Positions 54,525 through 64,000 of a DNA stretch of 64,000 nt are shown here, in pieces (positions within the stretch are counted from its first letter, which is position 1; each line of letters opens with the position of its first letter). Under the pieces are notes generated by a model that did not search any database, was not told the DNA's origin, and saw only the letters and a list, made by a program, of their open reading frames with translations. This DNA is from Isoetes taiwanensis. Its lineage: Eukaryota > Streptophyta > Lycopodiopsida > Isoetales > Isoetaceae. The position numbers and the translations under genes are program-made. The DNA is taken from the NCBI GenBank assembly GCA_021234155.1, contig JAJEKV010000100.1:2886116-2950115 (forward strand), read 5' to 3'.

Positions 54525-57180
54525 GCCGATGCAGCGAGCGTACAAGTTTGGGGTTGCCTGGGCTTGATTTGTCGCTTCTGGGTTTGCTTGGTGCTGGTTT
54601 GATGCAGGCCTGCTCGTTGATGGATCATGTGCGGTTTAGGTTGAGCGGGCCGACCTTCAGTAGGCCACTGCAGCCCAAGCTCTGACCGGTAGCTTGGAAA
54701 TCAAAGGTCAGATTGTCCAAATCGTTGCTATTGTTTTTAGTTTTTTGTTTCATAGAGAAGAACCAAGGTTATTGTTGGGATGCCTGCTTTGCCTTTTGTC
54801 ATCGGATTGGGTTTTTCCCGGCTTTTTCTTATTCCATTGGTTCTTTGTACATGATCCGCTCTAATATTCCGTCTGGAGGTTTGATTAAACTAGCCCATGA
54901 ACTACTGCTGTGTTCTGACGATTCCCTTTATTTTGATAAGCTTTTATTGTTTATCTTTGATCTTATTGTTCTTCCACATCAAGCAGGCATATCTCTGATT
55001 CAGATCCCCCATTCAACCTCTTCGACTCTTTGTGTTTTTTCATGATTTTTCATGCGCACAAATTGATAGATGATTTCGTTTCTCTGATCTCATGGTTTCT
55101 GGAGGGCGGTTTTACTTCGATCTGCAACCAAGAGTCCCGTTCAAACCGATCTGTACTAAGCATCCATTTGAGGCGGTGGGTTTGCCTGGATTCGGGCTTT
55201 TGACTGGTCTTCTGTTGCACTTCGGAGTTGCTCTATACACTACAGATATTGACAGCGGTATATCAGATATATCTCTGCCAGAGGTAACTTGTTGGATTTC
55301 ATCTATTCTCATTTTTCTGTGTATCCATTGTAAATTATACTAAGCCTGACATGAGGTGTCTCATGGTTGTCTGTATGGAGCTGGAATGTAGCTAAAGGTA
55401 TCATGCTATTTTTCTTACAGACTAGATTATATAGCTTCAGTTAATTTTGCAGGGGTGATGGTGGTGGAAACCATGTTTTTTCAAGCTGCATTGTTCGTAT
55501 GCATTCCATCTTGTTTGCCTGGTTATCGGGCACATTTTTTGCTGGACTTGAGATACTGGTTCTTGGTTTTAGCACCCTGTCTACATCAAAACTTTGTTGG
55601 CCAGATTGTAGCTCAAGAATAAAAGGTCAACTGTGTTTTGCAGTTCTTGCACAAAATAACTTTTAACAGTTTTTGAGGGCTTTAGGTTTCTTATTGTGCT
55701 TTCCATAGCCATTTCACTAATTGCCTTTGGCATCACAATCAGATGCCGAGCTTGGCGCATCAATTTGAAGGGCCTTCCCTTTTTGCTATAGTAGACAAAG
55801 CAGGAACCTGCACTAATTGACTATATTTCCATTTTTTCACTTTTCTGGATATTTATATCTGAACGTCACCTTATTTTACATGTGGCTTCTCTATGTGGCT
55901 TCTCTCGTTCAATCTGTTAATTTCATTTTTCTGACAGGTGATGGAGGTGTTCTGTTGCATGTTTTTATTTTAGTGTGATGTTGAATTAAGTATAAGATGT
56001 GAGTTCGTTCTGTGTCAAATTTGTTCTCCCATGAGAAGAGATGAAAATCTCGCCATGTTTGCCTTGTTATCAAGCACGGTTTTTGCAGGTCCTCATGTTT
56101 TCCTTGTTATCAAGCACAGTTTTTGCAGGTCCTGATATACTAGTTCTTGGTGTTATCATGTAAATTGGCTGGCCAGATTGTTCCTTGAATTGCATTATTG
56201 ATTATACTTAGCCTGACCAAAACTGTTTTTTTGGTTGTCTGCATGGAGCTTGAATCTAGCCTTCTAACAGTTTTTGAGGGTGATTTCTAGTCCTGCCCCT
56301 TGCCTTTTCTCGTTTGCTACAGTAGAAAGAGCTGAACCTGCACGAGTTTACTATAGTTTCCTTTGTTTGACAAGCACATTTGTCAATTTATATATTGATT
56401 AACTTGGATGTTGCTCTAGAATATCCAGCTGAGATTGTTTTCCTGACAACGTCCTGCTTTCATTCGGGCATAGCATATGTTCAGAGCTCCATGTTCCTCA
56501 ACTCTTGTGCAAGACGCCTCGTTCTGCTTAAGCCATATGATCTTGTCGTGTCTATTATCAAATCGGCCGTATGTCTTTGTTGTTGCTTCCTCAATTCCCC
56601 TCTTTCCTTTTGCAGTGCAGATTGTATCAGCTGTTGGCTTTTTTCGTAACATTCCCATTGACCGCTTGGTTCCTATTTCAACATCTTCTGGCGTTTTATC
56701 CTCATTATCCAATGAACAATTTCTATAGATCTACCTTATTCAGTATTCACTTAATGGAGTCGTTTGTTTAAGCTCCCATTATCCAAATAATTCACCCTTT
56801 TGGGCAGTATGTTTGATGTCACAGTCGCTTTGTAATCAAAAGGGTCCTAGTGGGTTAGCGATTGGGTCATCTGGGTTGTGCTTCCAACACTGTGGTCATT
56901 GTTAACTTGGTCTCTCCAGCACTTTTTTCTTTGCTCTTGTTTGGATAGCTCCCCACATGAAAGCAAAACCATCCTTTGTTAACTGAAGCACTTGCTCAAG
57001 AGCATCCTGCTTCCATTGGAGTAGTTCGGCAAAGAAAAGCTAGGAGGCAATGGTACTACTGGGAGGTTGCTGTGCCGCCCACATTCGGCTTCCACTTTTG
57101 AGACACAAATCTCCTGGGCTCGTTGATACGTCATTTGCATTTGTTGTGGACTGAAACCTACAAAGGGACGACATTACTTC
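54525..57180. other. stretch without a recognised gene
   Basis: Plus-strand frames of 60-110 codons occur (54713-55045, 55092-55343, 56380-56649) without any domain. At 56050-56130 the phrase atgtttgccttgttatcaag / catgttttccttgttatcaa ... gtttttgcaggtcct is tandemly duplicated and recalls 55510-55545, so local duplication has occurred. Confidence 0.45.
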
Positions 57181-57254
57181 AAATCCTGTACATGGCAGGT
57201 GATGTATGTCAACGTCGGTTGTTTCCTTCAATTTGCCAGGTTTGCTCAATATCT

Positions 57255-57410
57255 AGCATTATAACAGGGGGTTTTTTTTCTGTTTTTGTACTGTTTTCTC
57301 TAAGGTTTTCATATGATTTGGTGGCCGTATTCATCCAGGTGTACTAAATAGTATTTCTAGAGTGCACCCTTTTGTTAGCCGTTGATTTTAGAAAAGGGGG
57401 CAAATCCTGT
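57255..57410 (+). repeat. dispersed repeat matching 19432-19590
   Basis: ataacagggggttttttttc ... ggttttcatatgatttggtg ... actaaatagtatttctagag tgcacccttttg aligns with the stretch that follows the gypsy chromodomain near 19432. Here it has no gypsy coding sequence beside it and may be a solo terminal remnant. Confidence 0.65.
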
Positions 57411-57414
57411 GGTG

Positions 57415-59980
57415 GGGGCTTTTTTGTGGTGGGTGTGAATATCCTCCCATTATTTTTAGGGTTTTTTTAGGGTTGTGTGGATTAGGGCATTTTTATTATC
57501 AGAGATAAATCAAACATAGGGCTTGCTTCTGGTTTATGTGGAAATGATTTGGGGAAGAAGAGCTACACTATTCTTCAGCTGGTGGGTATCATTTTTTCCA
57601 TTTGGTTCTCGCTAGGCAAATGTTTACATGCAAGCTCATACAGAGGCTTCCTTTCAGAAGAGCTAGAACCTCAGATACAATCCATGGTAGGTAATTTCGA
57701 TGATGCAAGGGCTAGACTGAAGATCAAGGAGTTTATTGCCAAAAGAAGCGATGGCAATCAAATTAAGTGGACGAAATTACCTCAATTAGATAATTCCAGT
57801 TAGATAGAACTATGGCTAAGTCTTTTTCGTATGGGCAACGATTTGGATGTAGAGAGAAATGGATTGGTGCATTAATTTGTCACCGTCTGAGAAGAATGAC
57901 AGCACGGAACCATTGCCAGAACCAGGGTTGCAGGTTTCTAGGGGGTCTAGTCCTGTTGTGTCACCTAAGTAAGTGTACTAAGAAGTATTTCTTGTTGTTG
58001 AGGAGCTAATGGCAGTGGATGCTCAGTCTCTTGTTGCTGTGATAGTTGAATACATTCACAGGTAAGCTTAATGTAGTTGGAACCGTGTCTTTTTTGTTCT
58101 GAAGTTGGGAGTTAAATATCAACCACCTCGACCGTCCGTACACGCTTCAGTATTTGAGAAGTTAAGGATTCCCCATGCTATCTATACTTTGATTGTACGC
58201 TTGCTTGCACGGGAGAAATGTTTCTCTCAACCGCAATTTTAATTGCTTCTAAGGTCGCAAAGTGACATGAAAGTATGATTTTTCCGGTAAACCGCATAAC
58301 TTTGAGCGAGATCTTTTGCGGGTTCTTGAACCATCAAAGCAACCGGCCTTGCGGATATTAGAGGTGGGCGGGCAACATCCTCTTTGTGCATCTTTTCCGA
58401 GGAGAATGCGGTTGTGCTAATAAATAAGCGAGGGGCGAACCAACGGAACTCGTATTTTTTGGTCCCATGTTGCTGCCGTTCTCACATAAACGAAACCTGC
58501 AGACCTAATAGGCTGCAGATTGGTTTCACTTATGAATCGAGGCTTCCTTGGGTCTTATCTTTTTGGCCATTTGAGTTGGTGCATCTATTCTTTGCCATGG
58601 ACTATTTGGTTTCAACCTGTTTCCGGCACATCTTCGCCATGAAGGTTTTGATCTCTATCCATTACAATCCATTTCATTTGGATATGTTCTCGAGAATTTA
58701 GCCTTGCAATTTCTATGCATGCCTATTTCGGACATGTTTCTTCCAGAGTGCATTTGAAGAAGGTGGCGTTTTGAATAGAAAACAGGCGTATTTATTTGGC
58801 TGCACCAACGTAAGTCAAGCTTTCTCGATCAAGAATGTTCTTTCATTATGCATGTCCGATACATCCATATGCTTGTTTCCAAATGACATCTGCACCCAAT
58901 TCATGGATTTCCAAAAATGCAATGCAATTCATATATATTCCAAATTTGTGGTCGTAAGTGGAAAAAATGCCAATTAACAATGTTTGCTACTTGGATAATT
59001 TAAGCACGTGTGGTTTACGCTCATGTAGGTAACATCGCCATTTCATCCATCGATAAGGTTGGCATAAAGTCCGTGCAAATGGAAGGAGAGATGATTGTTC
59101 CAATGAAAGAGATGAAAATGGATTGGGTACCATACATTCCCCTCAAGATATTCTTGAGTATAGCGATTGATTCACCCAATTGCCCGATTCACCCAATTGC
59201 CTGTTGGTAAGAGATTGTGACTAAACCACAGTTTGTTTATTGTTCCAGAACTGGCTCACTTGAACACTACAAATGTGAAATCTTTGCTCTTTAAGTGCAC
59301 ACAAAGAAGGTCCCTGACTGTCTTCTTTGAAATAAGATGTCTTTTTTGTGAATTAATGTAGTATTGATGTTTACTCAGAGTTTGCAGGGCTGCTTTAAGA
59401 CAGCTTAACCAGGAGCATCTAAAGAAATACGAATATTGCCTTCCATGTCACCTTTGTTAATGTATTATATTAGTTCTTTATTCTGGTGCTTTATACCCAA
59501 CTTGGATATTTTCGTAAAAGCAAAAGAAATGATCAACACAATGAAATTGATATTTTATATCACAAGGATTTGTATGTGGTCCCCCAAAAATATCGAATAT
59601 AGCATCTATTTTACATTCTACAGTATACAATGCTAGGAGCAACACTAGCCAACATGGAGCACATATGCATGGACAGATTATTTCATGCTTTTAGAAAGAA
59701 GATCATAGGAGTTTTCAAACAGATCTAGGTGCGACTATAGAGAACATTTGGAGGCTTTTCAAAAGATATGTTAACCAATATTTTGTCATACACTCATAGC
59801 TCAATGTTAAATATATTCTTGCTATCTTTATATCTGGACAAATTGCGTGTTCCTCTTGGAACTAATCCATGTTCTAGCATGAACCATGCCCTCTTATAAG
59901 CAGAGTTTCATTAAAGTTGGAATTCTGAAGACAAGTTGGAATAATTTTTATATAGTATACCTTGGAGGGTTATGTATACC
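57415..59980. other. stretch without a recognised gene
   Basis: The plus-strand frame at 57549-57803 begins with a hydrophobic segment (LVGIIFSIWFSLG) like a signal anchor and then reads as a soluble charged segment; it is the only frame here with gene-like character, but I cannot name it. Frames at 58384-58701 and 58771-58977 are Cys-rich and unassigned. Confidence 0.35.
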
Positions 59981-59989
59981 TCAATACTT

Positions 59990-60255
59990 ATAGTATGGTT
60001 ATGTGTATTACAAAAGGTTATGTATACCTGTTGCATACTATGGTTATGTGTATTACAAAAGGTTATGTATACCTGATAACAATAAGATTACAATAAGATA
60101 ACAATAAGAGTACAACCAGATTACAATAAGATAACAAGTACTATTATTTTACTATTACTTATATTACGGTTATGTGTATTACAAAAGGTTATGTGTACCT
60201 GTTGTATACTAACACAACCAGATTACAATAAGATAACAAGTAATATTATTCTTCT
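59990..60255 (+). repeat. low-complexity tandem repeats
   Basis: Repeats of ggttatgtgtattacaaaag with gttatgtatacctgt, and of attacaataagataacaa, occur in irregular tandem order. Confidence 0.8.
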
Positions 60256-60274
60256 ACTATTACTCTGAATGATC

Positions 60275-60447
60275 GAAACTAGCGTATAAGCCCGCAGATC
60301 CTTTCGATCATGAACATTTGATACTCCCTATTCCACGTGAGATGGATGATAACATCGACGGGATCGGGATAATGGCGAGGATTGAGAGCAACATGGTGAG
60401 CCGCCTTCAAAGCGGTATATCTCGCCAAGGCACCGCTTGAAGTCCTC
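60275..60447 (+). pseudogene. small gene remnant, tandem family copy 1
   Basis: A plus-strand frame reads PADPFDHEHLILPIPREMDD and continues to a TGA after QSGISRQGTA. It lies in front of two further short ORFs with shared promoter sequence. I assign it to the same local array only by position and acidic character. Confidence 0.25.
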
Positions 60448-60541
60448 ATGATTCATCTTGCAAGTGATAGAATCACGCTCAAGACCAGAATAAGTCATAG
60501 CTAGATCGGAGGCCAATGTTGTCGCACTTTCGGCAATTTGA

Positions 60542-60640
60542 TGTATATTTATACCCACCAAAATTATTGATGGTATACCCACCAAAATTATTGATGGTAT
60601 ATACTCACCAAAATTATTGATAGTATATACATAGAAATTA
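60542..60640 (+). repeat. tandem repeat, unit about 30 bp
   Basis: accaccaaaattattgatgg(t)atac-type units occur three times in succession, with a fourth partial copy. Confidence 0.85.
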
Positions 60641-60689
60641 TTGGATCATATACATGTATGGTACTCGTATAAAGGCAATGAACACCAAT

Positions 60690-60758
60690 AATTCACATCA
60701 ATAATTTTACTTCACTATAAAAGCAGCTCCATCCGGTGGTAGAGCTCATTCATCTCCC
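60690..60758 (+). promoter_or_regulatory. TATA-type core promoter, copy A
   Basis: aataattttacttcactata aaagcagctccatccgg contains a TATAAAA box about 45 bases before the ATG at 60759. A near-identical block occurs at 61295-61360. Confidence 0.6.
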
Positions 60759-61008
60759 ATGGCTTCCTTTGCCCGATCGTCCGTGAGAACATCCAATCCT
60801 TCAAAAAGCTACCTTAGCTATAATGATCTCGTGGTGAATGCTACTTCTAAAATGGTATCAAACTTGATCCATGGCTGCAGTCCAAAGCGGATGGTCCCGC
60901 GAAAGTGCTTGCGGAAGCTCACTCGTGTTAAGGTCCACCTTTATTGGCTTCCCCGATCGAGATCTTTGAGCTGAATAGCATCACGTGCTTTGATGTTGAT
61001 GATGAGTG
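60759..61008 (+). pseudogene. small gene, tandem family copy 2, unrecognised
   Basis: The frame starts MASFARSSVRTSNPSKSYLS at the ATG downstream of promoter copy A and is open for 71 codons to 60974. In another frame the sequence just beyond reads LASPIEIFELNSITCFDVDDE before a TGA near 61008. Copy 3 ends in a comparable MASLERMSYEISGITTTDPEDD before its stop. This suggests a frameshifted small gene with an acidic C-terminus. No known family. Confidence 0.35.
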
Positions 61009-61294
61009 AATCTGTATCTGCTAAGGATATAATAATGACATGAGTACCTATGAACTATGCAAGCTGTCTTTTATTTTCAATCACACCTATATTAGTCAAG
61101 CAAAGAATGACGAAGTGAATCATCTATGATATGTATACCTAATATAAGCACTTATGATTTGTGTATCCGTTAAGGATATATATAATATAAGCACAAGTGA
61201 ATATTAGTTGATGTATAGAATCTGAGTACATGATAGAATCATACCCATGCAGTACATGATACTTGTATACGCTCAATGATGGCGCTTTCATATC

Positions 61295-61360
61295 CACCCC
61301 AATAATTTTACTTCACTATAAAACAGCTCCATTCGGGGCTAGAGGTCATTCGTCTCCCAT
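61295..61360 (+). promoter_or_regulatory. TATA-type core promoter, copy B
   Basis: ccaataattttacttcacta taaaacagctccattcgg followed by agaggtcattcgtctcccatgg matches copy A through the start codon. Confidence 0.6.
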
Positions 61361-61599
61361 GGATTATTTTCCTTCTTCTATTCACCACATCGAGGCGATC
61401 AAGTGCTCGATGAGCCACTCGATCTTGTTGGTTGCCTAGATAGGCATCTTCTTCTTGATCCCTACCTCGAAGAAAAAGCTTTGGGCGCCGAGATTCATTG
61501 CCCTCGTCAATTCGTGTTATGATCCATCCGATATGGCTTCCCTCGAGCGCATGAGCTATGAGATATCGGGGATCACTACTACAGATCCCGAAGATGATT
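61361..61599 (+). pseudogene. small gene, tandem family copy 3, unrecognised
   Basis: The ATG after promoter copy B opens a 26-codon frame (MDYFPSSIHHIEAIKCSMSH...) that closes early. In another frame MASLERMSYEISGITTTDPE and a final Asp-Asp end at a TGA near 61599. Comparison with copy 2 suggests that a frameshift separates the two parts. Confidence 0.35.
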
Positions 61600-61619
61600 G
61601 AATCACTGCTCAACATATA

Positions 61620-62205
61620 AGCACTTCGACCATCTTATCTATGAATCATGTATGCATTTATATATTAAAGATGTAAGCAGCTATATATGATCACAAATAT
61701 AGTAATGTTATGTATTAAGATGAAAGATATGTATTACAAGTACAAGATCTCATGTATTAAGATGAACAATGTGCTATGTCTTTCCACATGTCTATAATAT
61801 ATTTCGAATTTGACTGTTTTCGCCTCTTGCCATTGGCATCCCGCATAATGAATAGCATCTAAATTTTCATACCTTGAAGGATCGGAAGGATTAGGCCGCC
61901 AACGCTTTAGTCAAGCAGTCTTTGTAGTCCCCTCCGGTAAGGGCTTCCACCACGATACAAAAATATGGCCAAAATATGTAGATTCCGGATCAAGAACAAA
62001 GATTCTCCTCTCTCGCATATCCTAACCAAGTGGCGGCGTTGTTATCATCTCCAGGTCCGACTAGAACAAACATACCCTTTGTCACATGTAATGCGAGGAT
62101 CAAACTCTTCAAGAGGCAACACCGGACTGCCATCCGACGGGCCACAATAAGATGGTAAAGGTCGTGGTGACCAAGGCGATACGCCGACCTCCTCGAACAA
62201 ATGCC
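61620..62205. other. spacer
   Basis: No gene is recognised apart from the degenerate continuation of the minus-strand DUF7869-type element below 62241. Confidence 0.4.
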
Positions 62206-62212
62206 GCTTGTT

Positions 62213-63542
62213 CTAGAGGAGCTTGTCTTGTTTGTGGCCAAAATGCATCATTTTGAGGACGCCCCGAAGCAACATCCTCCAAAGAGATAAGAAGTCGCTC
62301 CAATACTCAACACTTGCCGTGTATTGCCTTGCAAACAAGCTACTTTCTTGATTCTTACATATGTCCTTCCATAGGGAGATGTATTTGTTGATGCTATCCT
62401 TCAACCCCGGAAGATCTTTCAATGTTGGTCTAGGAGGAATATTTTGTGGCACACCACTTGGTATCATTGGCTGACCATGTTCATCCTCTTTCCACATTCT
62501 AACTCCTGGAGAATCACTTTGAAGCCACTCTTTATGTGTAGGACGATTTTGTATTGCATAACAGCCAATCTCCCCGCCATCTTAAATTTGAAGAGCAATG
62601 GTTCAAGATGCCCAACCAAAAGGTTGGCCCTTATCGTGGATGAATCCCTTCACAAAATCCTTCCAATTTGGAACTTCATCAATAAAGTATGGAATTGGGG
62701 ATTTTGCATTGCATTTGCTAAACAAGTAAAGTAGCTCGTAGTAGTGTCAAAGCATCCCAACGAACTCATCAAGGTTGAAAAATTTCCAAATAAAGCATCA
62801 ATATCATCATGGGTGTGGCCCGACCATCATAAAGCCCACTTGGATCTCATCAAAGACCTTAAGCCAAGTCAAATAAGATAAGTATGAAAAGACATACCTA
62901 TTTTTGTTTTGCCCCTCACGCATTATCAAGTTGCAAATAGAGATTTCTGGAAGAGGGTTGAACACCTTAGGATTCGTTGTAGTTGAAGTATTTGGCAATA
63001 CTTCTCCCATGGAAGCAAGTTTGTTCTTCAAAGGATTGATGTCCTTGACTGCTTGCATCCATTTGCAATCTGCAGGCTTACTTCCACATAAGTCACCTAT
63101 CTTGTCCTCTTGCACCAATTCCAAGTTATGCAATATTCTAGAAAGTGAACCAATGTGGAAGTTTGAATCATCTTTCCATAAATCAAGTGAAAATGACCAT
63201 AGGCACGCGACCACCATGCCCATGAGTCAAAGCTCCTGTCAAACTGCTCTTCAAGCGATCACCTCTCCATACAGATTTTGCTAGATGATGACTTCTAGGC
63301 ACTAAAGTCTTAACCCGATCCATCTTATCATGTATTATACATAGATGATTTTCGTGAGACCGTTGACAATGCTCTCCAATGCCAATATTGATTGATCGCA
63401 AGAGCGTTGCTCTAGCATATGAGCCCGACGTTGAATTGCAAGATTTCGCCTCTCTTTGTATCTTTTGTTTTTCCAGCTTTTGCTTAATTACCACGCAGAT
63501 GTTGCATTTAGAGAAGGTCAGATTTTTTTGCAATGCTAACAT
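62213..63542 (-). pseudogene. DUF7869-type (transposon-related) protein, frameshifted
   Basis: Blocks in shifting minus-strand frames match a family of large eukaryotic proteins that is common in seed-free plants and often transposon-linked. In order they are ENHLCIIHDKMDRVKTLVPR and LTGALTHGHGG, then FSLDLWKDDSNFHIGSLSRI, then QNKNRYVFSYLSYLTWLKVF and FDEIQVGFMMVG, followed after a one-base shift by GHTHDDIDALFGNFSTLM, then WKEDEHGQPMIPSGVPQNIP near the end. The H-T-H-D-D-I-D motif with the preceding N-K-N-R-Y-V-F motif suggests an RNase H-like nuclease core, but the biochemistry is not established. At least three frameshifts are present. No terminal repeats were found. Confidence 0.65.
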
Positions 63543-63559
63543 CCGGAAATTCCCTTTTC

Positions 63560-64000
63560 CATATACTATAAAAAGAGTTCAAGGCTACAAATTGTTCCTG
63601 TAAGCTCTTCAACGACCGCTCCAACTTCTTTATGTATAAGCTTCTTATTAAGAATGGAAGGAAGCTTATGTACATTTTCTCTTACATCATCTCTACCTCT
63701 TTTTTGCTCCTATGGGGAATACTTTCAAGATTCTCCTGAATGAATCATCTGCCTAGCACACATTCGGTGGCGCTGTAGTGGATCCGGGCTTCTTAGAGCC
63801 AAGATACCATGTTCAAATACCTTTGCACCTCGCTTCAAATCTGTTTCTCCAATTGTAAAATGTTGATCGACCGATACCTAAAGCCATGCGCCACCCAAAA
63901 TGCATTGTAATTCCATCCCCTTGAGCACTATCCTCGTCCTCTCCTTCTCCCCGTAAAGTCACACTTTCGACGCCAAAAAAAATACGTAACCCTTTGCATT
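63560..64000. other. end of window, no recognised gene
   Basis: Short frames only. A further upstream part of the DUF7869-type element may continue past the window edge. Confidence 0.4.

Noticed and set aside
59990-60255. Possible CRISPR-like array
   Set aside because: The repeats are irregular, AT-rich and without unique spacers of constant length; the genome is that of a plant.

Overview
The window is nuclear DNA from a land plant with a large, repeat-rich genome. It holds plant gene families with spliceosomal introns (DUF599, EXORDIUM-like, CER1-like, UTP6, ACR, P4-ATPase, AGT2, PPR) and all the main plant retrotransposon classes (Ty1/copia, Ty3/gypsy chromoviruses with chromodomain, L1-type and short-tailed LINEs). 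Intact genes are very sparse. The DUF7869-type element and two genes that look like bacterial toxins would fit a seed-free vascular plant (fern or lycophyte), but that placement is inference.

Layout. 0-5.8 kb: GC-rich degenerate coding-like DNA, one 289-codon unknown ORF, a GGA microsatellite and a GC-rich dispersed repeat. 5.83-8.51 kb: a young, internally deleted chromovirus with near-identical 214-bp LTRs. 10.72-14.80 kb: a Ty1/copia element with LTRs, primer site and target duplication, split by a second GC-rich repeat and a LINE; a PPR fragment follows. 15.4-19.4 kb: an old chromovirus split by an L1 tail. 20.8-22.3 kb: tandem repeats, a foldback element, a second chromodomain copy and a tRNA-like fragment. 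22.9-26.7 kb: co-oriented broken pieces of P4-ATPase, ACR and AGT2 genes. 26.7-34.7 kb: AT-rich, no convincing gene.

34.88-35.45 kb holds an intact intronless ORF with an ADP-ribosyltransferase R-STS-QxE signature. 36.69-37.88 kb is an EXORDIUM-like gene fragment between terminal inverted repeats (a Pack-TIR-like element). 39.61-40.83 kb is the best ordinary gene, a two-exon DUF599 membrane protein, with a decayed partial copy at 35.9-36.3 kb. 42.3-44.0 kb contains the last exons of a UTP6 gene next to a frameshifted CER1-like fragment. 44.8-45.8 kb is a tandem duplication. 47.68-47.93 kb is a short ORF resembling the start of a three-domain Cry-type pore-forming domain. 50.9-54.5 kb is a 5'-truncated L1-type LINE. 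60.3-61.6 kb has tandem small gene remnants with repeated TATA promoters. 62.2-63.5 kb is a frameshifted DUF7869-type element.

There is no operon-like organisation. Most coding similarity is transposon sequence or gene debris. The two toxin-like genes, the Pack-TIR-like element and the families of short palindromic repeats are the parts most worth following.
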